Source of the DNA: an uncultured Collinsella sp.
Lineage (GTDB): Bacteria; Actinomycetota; Coriobacteriia; Coriobacteriales; Coriobacteriaceae
Length of the DNA: 29,581 nucleotides
Reading direction: 5' to 3'
Assembly: GCA_902489965.1 (NCBI GenBank)
Contig: CABUCA010000019.1
Location: 1-29,581 of the forward strand
Shown here in pieces: positions 7,538 to 14,405 of the stretch. The first letter of the stretch is position 1, and each line of letters opens with the position of its first letter. Under the pieces are notes generated by a model. The model did not search any database. It was not told the DNA's origin and saw nothing but the letters and a program-made list of their open reading frames with translations. The translations under genes were made by a program, and so were the position numbers.

Positions 7538-8494
7538 GTGAACAACTTGCTACGTTTGATTGGAAGGCGTCTTGTGGCGCTGCCGATCATGGCATTGGGC
7601 GTCACCGTCCTGGTGTTCTTCCTTATGTCGTTCTCCAAGACCGACCCCGCCTACACGGCGTTGGGTGACGGTGCCTCGCCCGAGGCGGTTGCCGAGTACC
7701 ATGAGAAGTATGGTCTGGACGACCCCTGGCCCGTGCGCTACGTGCGCTATATGGGCGATCTGATCCATGGCGACATGGGCACCTATGGTGCTGCTCGCAA
7801 CTCCGTTGCCAAGCGCATCTCCACGGCCCTGCCCGTCACGATGCAGCTGACCTTTATCGGTCTTGCTATCGGTGCGGTCGTTTCGTTTTTGCTCGGCGTC
7901 ATCGCGGCACTGTATCGCGACAAATGGCCGGACCAAGTGATCCGCGTCTTTTCCATCGCCGGCTTGGCAACCCCGTCGTTCTGGCTTGCCGTTCTGTTGA
8001 TCCTGCTGTTCTCTTCCTACCTTAAGGTGCTCCCGGCATCGGGTGCTCTGCCTCACTTCACCACGAATCCGGTTGGCTATCTGGGACGTATGATCATGCC
8101 CGCTATCGCCTTGGCATTTCCGCTGACGGGCCAGATGACTCGTATCGTGCGTACCGCCATGGTCGAGGAGCTCGACAAGGATTATGTCCGTATGGCTCGC
8201 GGCGCCGGCGTTCCCGAGAAGGTCGTCGTCGGCATCAACGTTCTTCGCAATGCGCTGATCACCCCGGTCACCACCCTCGGTCTTAAGATCGGTTACCTCA
8301 TGGGCGGCGCCGTCGTCATCGAGGTTATCTTCAACCTCCCCGGCATGGGCACCGCGATTCTGCAGGGCGTTCAGGGCAACGAGGCGAACCTGGTTCAGGG
8401 CGTCGTCATCGTCGTTGCTCTTGCCTTCATCATCATCAACATCGTGGTTGACATGCTCTACCTGCTCATCAACCCGCGCATCAGGACGGTGTAG
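7538..8494 (+). CDS. ABC importer permease, DppB/OppB type (SatB-like)
   Basis: A 318-residue inner-membrane subunit of the peptide/nickel permease family. It shows the typical N-terminal anchor helix (RLVALPIMALGVTVLVFFLM), a short extracytoplasmic region ending in GDLIHGDMG, a core of five further membrane segments, and the cytoplasmic coupling loop ELDKDYVRMARGAGVP around residue 210 that contacts the ATPases. The start is the GTG at 7538, with AAAGGGGAG at 7524-7532; an upstream ATG at 7505 lies before the ribosome site and is unlikely. The stop is three bases before the next gene. Substrate is inferred from the downstream nan genes. All sense codons of this and the two following genes avoid TTA, CTA and TCA. 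Confidence 0.88.
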   Translation: MNNLLRLIGRRLVALPIMALGVTVLVFFLMSFSKTDPAYTALGDGASPEAVAEYHEKYGLDDPWPVRYVRYMGDLIHGDMGTYGAARNSVAKRISTALPVTMQLTFIGLAIGAVVSFLLGVIAALYRDKWPDQVIRVFSIAGLATPSFWLAVLLILLFSSYLKVLPASGALPHFTTNPVGYLGRMIMPAIALAFPLTGQMTRIVRTAMVEELDKDYVRMARGAGVPEKVVVGINVLRNALITPVTTLGLKIGYLMGGAVVIEVIFNLPGMGTAILQGVQGNEANLVQGVVIVVALAFIIINIVVDMLYLLINPRIRTV

Positions 8495-8497
8495 ATT

Positions 8498-10513
8498 ATG
8501 GTAAAGATTCGAGAGAAGCAAACCGAGCAGCTCGAGAAGGCTGCCTCCAAGGGGCTCAAGCTCGGTGGCTGGAAGAAGATGACGCTGTCTTCTAAGATTG
8601 CAGCCGTCGTGCTGGTGCTGGTCGCCCTGACTGCGATTCTGGCGCCCCTTCTTGCCCCCTATAGCCCGGTCGAGATCTTTACGGCTCGCCAGGCTCCCGG
8701 CAACGGATTTATCTTCGGTACCGACGATAAGGGTCGCGACATTCTGTCGCGTATGCTCTACGGTGGTCGTTACTCGCTGATTATCGGCTTTGGCGCCACT
8801 GCCATGGCTCTGGTCTGCGGCTCGGTCGTGGGCGCCCTTGCAGCGGTTTCGCGCAAGGCCGTCTCCGAGACTATCATGCGAATCTTGGACATCATCATGT
8901 CCATCCCGGGCATCGCCCTCGCGGCCGTCTTCGTCTCCATCCTGGGCAACTCCGTGCCGTCGATCATCTTCGCCATCGGCTTTATGTACACTCCGCAGAT
9001 TGCCCGTATCGTGCGCGCCAATATCGTGTCCGAGTACGGCGAGGACTATGTCCGCGCGGTCATCGTTTCCGGCGCCAAGGCTCCGTGGATTTTGATCAAG
9101 CATGTTCTGCGTAACTGCATCGCCCCGATCATGGTCTTCACCGTTACCCTGGTCGCCGACGCCATCATCTTCGAGGCCTCGCTGACCTTCATCGGCGCTG
9201 GTATCCAGGAGCCCACCGCTACCTGGGGCAACATCCTCGCCGACGCCCGCGGCGGCGTGCTCGCCGGTCGTTGGTGGCAGGCGCTGTTCCCGGGCCTGGC
9301 CATCATGATCACCTGCCTGGCGCTCAACATCCTCTCCGAGGGCATTACCGACGCCATGGCCGCTGCTCCCTCCGCCGCCCTGGATCCTACCGATTCCTCC
9401 AAGCGTCGCGAGGCCGATCTGCTGGTCTCCGACCCCGTTCGCGCCTACAAGGAGCAGGCCCAGTCCCTCTCCGCTCGCCTTGGCGCCCTGCGCGATGTCG
9501 AGCTCAAGCGTGACGATCGCCACGTGCCCGACGAGTCCGTTGAGCCGATTCTCTCGGTCCGTGACTTCTGCATTCAGTTTGAGCATCACGGTGATATCAA
9601 CGTTGTCGACCATGTCAACTTTGACGTCCGTCCTGGTCAGACCATGGGCCTGGTGGGCGAGTCCGGTTGCGGTAAGTCCATCACCACGCTGGCCATCATG
9701 GGCCTGACCGATGAGGACGAGCACCTTTCCGGCGAGGTCCTCTGGGAGGGCCGTGACCTGCTCAAGATGAGCAAGAAGGAGTGGTTCGGCCTGCGTGGTA
9801 CCGATATCGCTATGGTCTATCAGGATGCCCTGTCCTCGCTCAACCCCTCCATGCTCATCTCTGCCCAGATGAAGCAGCTCACCAAGCGCGGCGGAACCCG
9901 CAGCGCCGAGGAGCTCCTGGAGCTCGTCGGCCTCGATCCCAAGCGCACGCTCGAGAGCTATCCGCACGAGCTTTCCGGCGGCCAGCGTCAGCGTGTCCTG
10001 ATCGCTATGGCCCTTACCCGCGACCCCAAGCTGGTCATCTGCGACGAGCCCACGACCGCTCTGGACGTTACCGTCCAGAAGCAGGTCATCAAGCTGCTCA
10101 ACGATCTTCAGGCCAAGCTCGGCTTTGCCATGATCTTTGTTTCGCATGACCTGGCTCTGGTCGCCGAGGTTGCCCATAACATCACGGTTATGTACGCTGG
10201 CCAGGTTATCGAGCAGGCACCCACCAAGGAGCTGCTCACCAACCCGATCCACGAGTACACCCGCGGTCTTCTGGGTTCCGTTCTGTCCATCGAGAGCGGT
10301 TCGGGTCGCCTGCACCAGGTGCCCGGCGCCGTTCCGAGCCCGCGCGATTTCCCCAAGGGCGATCGCTTCGCGCCCCGCTCGAGCCATCCGCGTATTGGCC
10401 TGGACACCCGTCCGGTCTTCAAGCGCGTGCCCGGCACCGAGCACTTCTATTCCGAGCTCCCCGACGAGGTGCTCAAGGCAAATGGTTTGACCCCTCACGC
10501 GGAGGTGATGTAG
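8498..10513 (+). CDS. Fused ABC permease-ATPase (DppC + DppD type), sialic-acid importer
   Basis: A single 671-residue polypeptide joining two subunits that are normally separate. Residues ~1-290 are a DppC-like permease with hydrophobic segments, the GTDDKGRDILSRMLYGGRYS motif and the coupling loop EYGEDYVRAVIVSGAKAP near 180. After a charged linker (~290-350) comes an ATPase: Walker A GESGCGKS (~387), Q-loop YQDALSSLNP, signature LSGGQRQRV (~493), Walker B VICDEPTTALD (~512) and switch His in FVSHDLALV, all intact. There is no internal stop, frameshift or start context at the junction. The C-terminal extension keeps the oligopeptide-transporter layout, but the usual C...C...C positions read Asp622, Ser628 and Leu635 (GDRFAPRSSHP). 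It starts 3 bases after the upstream permease; only a weak AGGA precedes its ATG, suggesting coupling. Confidence 0.9.
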   Translation: MVKIREKQTEQLEKAASKGLKLGGWKKMTLSSKIAAVVLVLVALTAILAPLLAPYSPVEIFTARQAPGNGFIFGTDDKGRDILSRMLYGGRYSLIIGFGATAMALVCGSVVGALAAVSRKAVSETIMRILDIIMSIPGIALAAVFVSILGNSVPSIIFAIGFMYTPQIARIVRANIVSEYGEDYVRAVIVSGAKAPWILIKHVLRNCIAPIMVFTVTLVADAIIFEASLTFIGAGIQEPTATWGNILADARGGVLAGRWWQALFPGLAIMITCLALNILSEGITDAMAAAPSAALDPTDSSKRREADLLVSDPVRAYKEQAQSLSARLGALRDVELKRDDRHVPDESVEPILSVRDFCIQFEHHGDINVVDHVNFDVRPGQTMGLVGESGCGKSITTLAIMGLTDEDEHLSGEVLWEGRDLLKMSKKEWFGLRGTDIAMVYQDALSSLNPSMLISAQMKQLTKRGGTRSAEELLELVGLDPKRTLESYPHELSGGQRQRVLIAMALTRDPKLVICDEPTTALDVTVQKQVIKLLNDLQAKLGFAMIFVSHDLALVAEVAHNITVMYAGQVIEQAPTKELLTNPIHEYTRGLLGSVLSIESGSGRLHQVPGAVPSPRDFPKGDRFAPRSSHPRIGLDTRPVFKRVPGTEHFYSELPDEVLKANGLTPHAEVM

Positions 10514-11341
10514 ATGAGCGAGACCGCAGTCAACGGCGTCGAGCCGATCATCTTCCTTGATGACGTCCACGTCACCTTTAGGACCCGTACCGGCTCGATT
10601 CTGCACCCCAACCTGGTTCACGCCGTCCAGGGTGTAACGATTAAGCTCATGCCCGGTCAGACGATCGGCATCGTCGGCGAGTCCGGTTGCGGTAAGTCCA
10701 CCACCGCCAACGTCATGTGCGGCCTGCAGGCCCCCACGAGCGGCAAGGTCTACTTTAAGGGCAAGGACGTTACCAAACGTACCGCCGAGGACCGTCGCCA
10801 CATGGGTCGCGTCATCTCGGTCGTGTTCCAGAACCCGGCCACGGCGCTCAATCCCCGCATGGTCGTTCGCGAGCAGCTGCTCGACCCCATGCGCGTCCAC
10901 AACCTGGGTACCGAGGCCGAGCAGGAGAAGCGCGTCAAGGAGCTCCTGGAGCTCACCGGTCTGCCCAGCTCCGCTGCCGAGGTTCTTCCCGGTCAGCTTT
11001 CGGGCGGCCAGCGTCAGCGCGTCGCAATTGCCCGTGCCCTGTCGCTGAACCCCGATGCCATCATCGCCGACGAGCCCACCTCGGCTCTGGACGTTTCGGT
11101 CCGCGCGCAGATTCTGAACCTGCTGACCGACCTTAAGAAGGAGCTCGGCCTGGCCATGGTGTTTATCAGCCATGACATCCAGACGGTCCGCTATATCTCT
11201 GACGACATCATCGTTATGAATGGCGGCAGGATCGTCGAGCAGGGCGAGGCCAAGCAGGTCTTCCAGCACCCCCAGGACCCCTACACCAAGATGCTGCTCG
11301 GCGCTGCGCCGTCGCTGCTGCATCCCAAGCTCGGCGAGTAG
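10514..11341 (+). CDS. ABC importer ATPase, OppF/DppF type (SatD-like), short form
   Basis: A 275-residue ATP-hydrolysing subunit that would pair with the ATPase half of the preceding fusion. Walker A GESGCGKSTT (~residue 57), Q-loop FQNPATALNP, signature LSGGQRQRVAIARAL (~165), Walker B IIADEPTSALD (~185) and the His of ISHDIQTV are present. The protein ends right after the nucleotide-binding domain (LLGAAPSLLHPKLGE) and lacks the ~60-70-residue cysteine-bearing C-terminal extension that OppF-type proteins carry; compare the oppF gene at the right end of this window. The ATG abuts the upstream stop and is preceded by a strong ribosome site, GGAGGTGAT, inside the end of the fusion gene. Confidence 0.9.
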   Translation: MSETAVNGVEPIIFLDDVHVTFRTRTGSILHPNLVHAVQGVTIKLMPGQTIGIVGESGCGKSTTANVMCGLQAPTSGKVYFKGKDVTKRTAEDRRHMGRVISVVFQNPATALNPRMVVREQLLDPMRVHNLGTEAEQEKRVKELLELTGLPSSAAEVLPGQLSGGQRQRVAIARALSLNPDAIIADEPTSALDVSVRAQILNLLTDLKKELGLAMVFISHDIQTVRYISDDIIVMNGGRIVEQGEAKQVFQHPQDPYTKMLLGAAPSLLHPKLGE

Positions 11342-11357
11342 CCTCGCTTTCCCTCCC

Positions 11358-11385
11358 GTGCGCCCGGTTCCCTTGCCGGGCGCAC
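11358..11385 (+). other. Intercistronic hairpin between transporter and esterase genes
   Basis: GTGCGCCCGG (11358-11367) and CCGGGCGCAC (11376-11385) pair perfectly over 10 bp with an 8-nt loop. No T-run follows, so it is more likely an mRNA-stability or processing element than a full terminator. The next ribosome site (GAAAGG) is 16 bases downstream. Confidence 0.6.
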
Positions 11386-11421
11386 CTCCGTTGCGATTTC
11401 GAAAGGTTGGGTTCACGAGCC

Positions 11422-12399
11422 ATGCCAAGTGCTCAGGAGCTACAACATCAATTTGGTGAATACCGAGGCGCCATGCCCCGTCCATCAGATTTCGATCTCT
11501 TTTGGAAGGATCGCATGGCCGAGGCCGACGCCGTCGGGCTTGACTATGCGATCGAGACGGCATCGGTCGCCGATGCCGCGACCTGCCAGCTTTTCGACCT
11601 CTGGTATACCGGCATGTGTGGCGCGCGCCTGCATGCCAAATACCTTAAACCTGTCTCGGACGAGCCCGTGCCATTGGTGCTTCAGTTCCATGGGTATCCG
11701 GGTGCAAGCCGCAGCTGGTTTGAGCAGGCGTCGTTTGCGGGCATGGGCATGGCACTCATCGCCCTCGACTGCCCCGGCCAAGGAGGTCCCTCCGAGGACA
11801 TTGGTGGATTTGAGGGCACAACGGTTGCCGGTCATATCGTCGCCGGTATCGACGGCGACCCGGCCAACCTCTACTATGTCCGCTTGCACCAAGATATTCG
11901 CATCCTGTGCCGCATCGTTCGCGAGCTCGAGGGCATCGATCTTGCGCGTGTGTTTGTGAACGGCGCGTCGCAGGGCGGCGGTTTGGGCATTGCGACCTGT
12001 GCGCTTAACAGAGAGCTTATCAATCGCGCCGCCATCCTCTATCCCTTCCTGTCAGATTTTCGCCTGGTCTGGGATTTGGATGCCGATGACATTGCCTACG
12101 AGGGCCTGCGCTATTGGTCTCGCTGGTTTGACGAGGACTCGACTCGTATTGACGAAGCCTATGCCAAGCTGGCGTACTTCGATTCCAAGAACTTTGCCCC
12201 TATGGTCAAATGCCCCGTGCTGTTTGGCACCGGCACAGCCGATATCGTCTGTCCGCCAGCGACACAGTTTGCGGTCTATAACAACCTGACCTGCGAAAAG
12301 CGTCATGAGTTCTTTGAAGGCTTTGGCCACGAGGAGATTCAGGATTTTGACGATTTGATCATTCCGTTTTTCTGCAAGGGAGGGGAGGCTCATGTCTAA
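11422..12399 (+). CDS. Cephalosporin-C deacetylase / acetyl xylan esterase family carbohydrate esterase; possible sialate O-acetylesterase
   Basis: A 325-residue alpha/beta hydrolase of the CAH/AXE1 family, which removes acetyl groups from O-acetylated sugars and related compounds. Family landmarks: ARLHAKYLKP, oxyanion-hole segment QFHGYPGASRSW, LDCPGQGG, nucleophile elbow NGASQGGG with Ser183, PFLSDFRLVWDL, Asp274 in GTADIVCPP and His303 in GFGHEEI. These match the Ser/Asp/His order and spacing of the family, and length is normal. No signal peptide, so it acts in the cytoplasm. The ATG at 11422 is preferred; an in-frame TTG at 11407 immediately follows GAAAGG and is less likely. Its end overlaps the next gene by 8 bases. 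Position inside a sialic-acid operon suggests removal of acetyl groups from O-acetylated sialic acid (inference). Other acetylated sugars remain possible. Confidence 0.85.
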   Translation: MPSAQELQHQFGEYRGAMPRPSDFDLFWKDRMAEADAVGLDYAIETASVADAATCQLFDLWYTGMCGARLHAKYLKPVSDEPVPLVLQFHGYPGASRSWFEQASFAGMGMALIALDCPGQGGPSEDIGGFEGTTVAGHIVAGIDGDPANLYYVRLHQDIRILCRIVRELEGIDLARVFVNGASQGGGLGIATCALNRELINRAAILYPFLSDFRLVWDLDADDIAYEGLRYWSRWFDEDSTRIDEAYAKLAYFDSKNFAPMVKCPVLFGTGTADIVCPPATQFAVYNNLTCEKRHEFFEGFGHEEIQDFDDLIIPFFCKGGEAHV

Positions 12400-13243
12400 G
12401 TGCGAGAGCAATGTTGACGAGCTGATTGTCCCCGGGCTTGTGGGAATTCCTGGAACGGTTTCGTCAAGGCTCGCAGAATATCGGGACTGGCGCGGTGATG
12501 TCCAAGCAGATGTTTCTGATTTAGAGACATGCGCTTCGAATCTTGAGATTCAAGGCCTGGCCATTACGGCGATTGACTTTGTTAACCCCTGCGCCCGTTA
12601 CTCGGAGGTCTCCTTTGAGCTCGGCGACGATGCGATTCACGCTCGTTTGATCGAGCCTGTCGGTCGTGCCCGAGTATCTGAGCGCGTGCCGCTGTGCCTG
12701 ATGTTCCACGACATCGATCGGCCTGTGCGCGGCTGGCATCACATGACGAGATTTGCCGCCATGGGGTATGCCGTCCTCGCGCTGGATGACGATGTTGCTG
12801 GTGCGGACGACCTGCAGCGGGGGATTTCTTCGCCCGCTTTTGTCGAGCGCGTCCGTTGGGGTTGCGCGCTGGCGAAGGTGGCGCGCAATCTTGATGGCAT
12901 GGACCCCGACCGCATCTTTGCAGGGGGCGAGGGTCTTGGCGGCGGAGTCGCGCTGGCGGTTTCTGCTCTGGACGAGCGGGGCCTCGCCTGCACGGCGGTT
13001 GCCAATCCGCTTCCTGGCGGCCTCGAGGCGCTGTCGTCTCGGGTGCGCGGATCGGTGCTCATGGGCACATCGCTCATGGATGCCGTGAGCGATCCCAAGG
13101 GCCAGTTTGCCGTATTCAACGGTCTTGAGTGTGACCGGAGGCATATCATCTATGCCAAATACGCTCACGAGCGCATCAATGCGTTCGAAAACGAAGTCGT
13201 CGACTTTTTTAACCAAACGTTCTACCCGTGTTCTTTGGCCTAG
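12392..13243 (+). CDS. Degenerate paralogue of the upstream esterase lacking the catalytic serine
   Basis: A 283-residue relative of the preceding CAH/AXE1 esterase. The alignment is clear by eye: MFHDIDRPVRGW corresponds to QFHGYPGASRSW, and TSLMDAVSDPKGQFAVFNGL to TGTADIVCPPATQFAVYNNL. Asp230 and His259 are kept with exactly the same 29-residue spacing. However, the nucleophile elbow reads GEGLGGG (residues 179-185) instead of GASQGGG: the serine is Gly181 and the oxyanion Gln is Leu. About 42 residues between elbow and Asp, including the PFLSDF segment, are absent. The frame is intact, codon use matches its neighbours, and translation is coupled to the upstream gene (8-base overlap with a GGGAGGGGAGG ribosome site). 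It is therefore a likely non-hydrolytic partner, binding protein or enzyme with a new mechanism rather than a decaying pseudogene. Function unknown. Confidence 0.8.
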   Translation: MSKCESNVDELIVPGLVGIPGTVSSRLAEYRDWRGDVQADVSDLETCASNLEIQGLAITAIDFVNPCARYSEVSFELGDDAIHARLIEPVGRARVSERVPLCLMFHDIDRPVRGWHHMTRFAAMGYAVLALDDDVAGADDLQRGISSPAFVERVRWGCALAKVARNLDGMDPDRIFAGGEGLGGGVALAVSALDERGLACTAVANPLPGGLEALSSRVRGSVLMGTSLMDAVSDPKGQFAVFNGLECDRRHIIYAKYAHERINAFENEVVDFFNQTFYPCSLA

Positions 13244-13311
13244 GCGGCCTGGACACTGCCAACAAGAGTGGGTGGCACAGGGCCGCCCGCCAGACAACTA
13301 AGGAGATTCTT

Positions 13312-14232
13312 GTGGCAACTCAGAAATTCACCGGCGTTATCCCTCCCGTCGTTGTTCCCGATACCGAAGATCACCAGCTCGATGTTGTCTCCTTTGAGCG
13401 CAGCATCAACCGCATGATCGATGCCGGCGTCGATGGCCTGTTCTTCCTGGGATCCTCGGGCGAGGTCGTCTTCTCCACCGACGAGCGCCGTCGCCAGATT
13501 ATCGCCGAGGCCGTCCGTATCGTCGACCACCGCGTGCCTGTTCTGGTCGGCATCATCGATACCGAGACCGAGCGCATGATCGAGCACGGCAAGGTCGCTC
13601 AGGAGCTGGGCGCCGATGCCCTCGTCGCCACCTGCCCGTTCTATGCCCTGCAGGGCATGACCGAGGTCGAGGAGCACTTCCGCATCCTGCACGAGGAACT
13701 CGACCTGCCCATCTTTGCCTATGACATTCCCGTCTGCGTTCACACCAAGCTCCCCTGGAAGCTCCTTGCCAAGCTCGGCGCCGAGGGCGTCCTTGCTGGC
13801 GTCAAGGATTCCTCTGGTGATGACATCTCGTTCCGCTACCTCGTTCAGGAGAACGAGAAGAACGGCCATCCGATGAGCATCCTCACCGGTCACGAGGTCG
13901 TTGTCGACGGCGCTTACCTCGGTGGCGCTGACGGCTCTGTCCCGGGTCTCGCTAACGTTGAGCCCGAGGGCTACGTGCGTCAGTGGAAGGCCGCTCAGGC
14001 TGGTGACTGGGCTACCGTCAAGGCCGAGCAGGATCGCCTCAATGAGATTTCGCACATCTGGGACGTCACCTCGGGCGTCCAGGGCTATGCCGGTGGCGTC
14101 GGCGCCTTCAAGACCGCTATGAACCTCATGGGCATCTTCGACAGCCCGACCATGCCGCGCCCGGTGAAGGCCATGACCGGCGAGAACGTCGAGGCGATTA
14201 AGAAGGTCCTCCAGGACAACGGTCTCCTTTAA
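13312..14232 (+). CDS. nanA: DapA/NanA-family class I aldolase, probable N-acetylneuraminate lyase
   Basis: A 306-residue (beta/alpha)8 aldolase that would split N-acetylneuraminate into pyruvate and N-acetylmannosamine through a Schiff base. Key residues are visible: GSSGE at 47-51 (pyruvate carboxylate loop), Tyr137 in FAYDIP and Schiff-base Lys165 in GVKDSSGD, which coincide with E. coli NAL numbering. The start is GTG at 13312 with AAGGAG six bases upstream; the longer reading frame from 13228 overlaps the previous gene and is rejected. The substrate-pocket segment (GHEVVV near 193; GSVPGLANVEPEGY further on) differs from the E. coli lyase and resembles other DapA-family members, so family membership is firm but substrate specificity rests on the adjacent nanK and nanE. 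A large hairpin follows the stop codon. Confidence 0.82.
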   Translation: MATQKFTGVIPPVVVPDTEDHQLDVVSFERSINRMIDAGVDGLFFLGSSGEVVFSTDERRRQIIAEAVRIVDHRVPVLVGIIDTETERMIEHGKVAQELGADALVATCPFYALQGMTEVEEHFRILHEELDLPIFAYDIPVCVHTKLPWKLLAKLGAEGVLAGVKDSSGDDISFRYLVQENEKNGHPMSILTGHEVVVDGAYLGGADGSVPGLANVEPEGYVRQWKAAQAGDWATVKAEQDRLNEISHIWDVTSGVQGYAGGVGAFKTAMNLMGIFDSPTMPRPVKAMTGENVEAIKKVLQDNGLL

Positions 14233-14234
14233 AG

Positions 14235-14331
14235 CTTTCCCAGGCACCCGACCTCGCCGTTCAACCGTGCGGCCATGACCCATTAGGTCAATGGCCACAC
14301 GGTTTCTCGGCGATCTCGGGCACCTGGAAAA
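14235..14331 (+). repeat. Large imperfect hairpin (~97 nt) between nanA and nanK
   Basis: Two arms of about 45 nt face each other around the loop CATTAG (14281-14286). Paired blocks from loop outward: GACC/GGTC, GGCCAT/ATGGCC, CCGTG/CACGG, CTCGCCG/CGGCGA(T), ACCCG/CGGG(T) region, CAGG/CCTG, and TTT/AAA, separated by small symmetric mismatches. No T-run follows. It starts three bases after the nanA stop. Possible roles: RNase processing site, mRNA stabiliser or a mobile palindromic repeat. Confidence 0.7.
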
Positions 14332-14339
14332 CCTTTACC

Positions 14340-14405
14340 GCGCTGTGACGGCTAGCCTGACGGCGCATTTCCTGTAGTTGTTTTTTATCTCCTAAGGAGA
14401 GCGAC
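14340..14405 (+). promoter_or_regulatory. nanK leader: weak hairpin, T-tract and ribosome site
   Basis: GCGCTGT (14340-14346) can pair with ACGGCGC (14360-14366, one G-U pair); a T-rich run, TTGTTTTTT, follows 11 bases later, then CTCCTAAGGAGAGCGAC and the nanK ATG. It could be a weak attenuator. The ribosome site AAGGAG lies in a self-complementary context (CTCCT-A-AGGAG). Confidence 0.3.

Noticed and set aside
8498..10513. Sequencing error joining two separate genes
   Set aside because: The permease-ATPase junction has a long linker in one frame with no ribosome site, start codon context or stop remnant; a single base change or indel would not explain it.
7550..11563. Minus-strand open frame of 1,337 codons opposite the transporter genes
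   Set aside because: Its codons are exact complements of the plus-strand codons; it is open only because those genes avoid TTA, CTA and TCA. The predicted protein is low in hydrophobic pattern and unlike any family, and there is no ribosome site.
12392..13243. Calling the second esterase a pseudogene
   Set aside because: There is no frameshift or stop, the ribosome site and overlap are intact, Asp and His are kept at exact spacing and codon use matches neighbours; loss of function by decay is not supported.
13228..13311. Upstream GTG start for the NanA-like lyase
   Set aside because: It overlaps the end of the preceding gene and precedes the clear AAGGAG ribosome site; the family's N-terminus begins right after GTG 13312.
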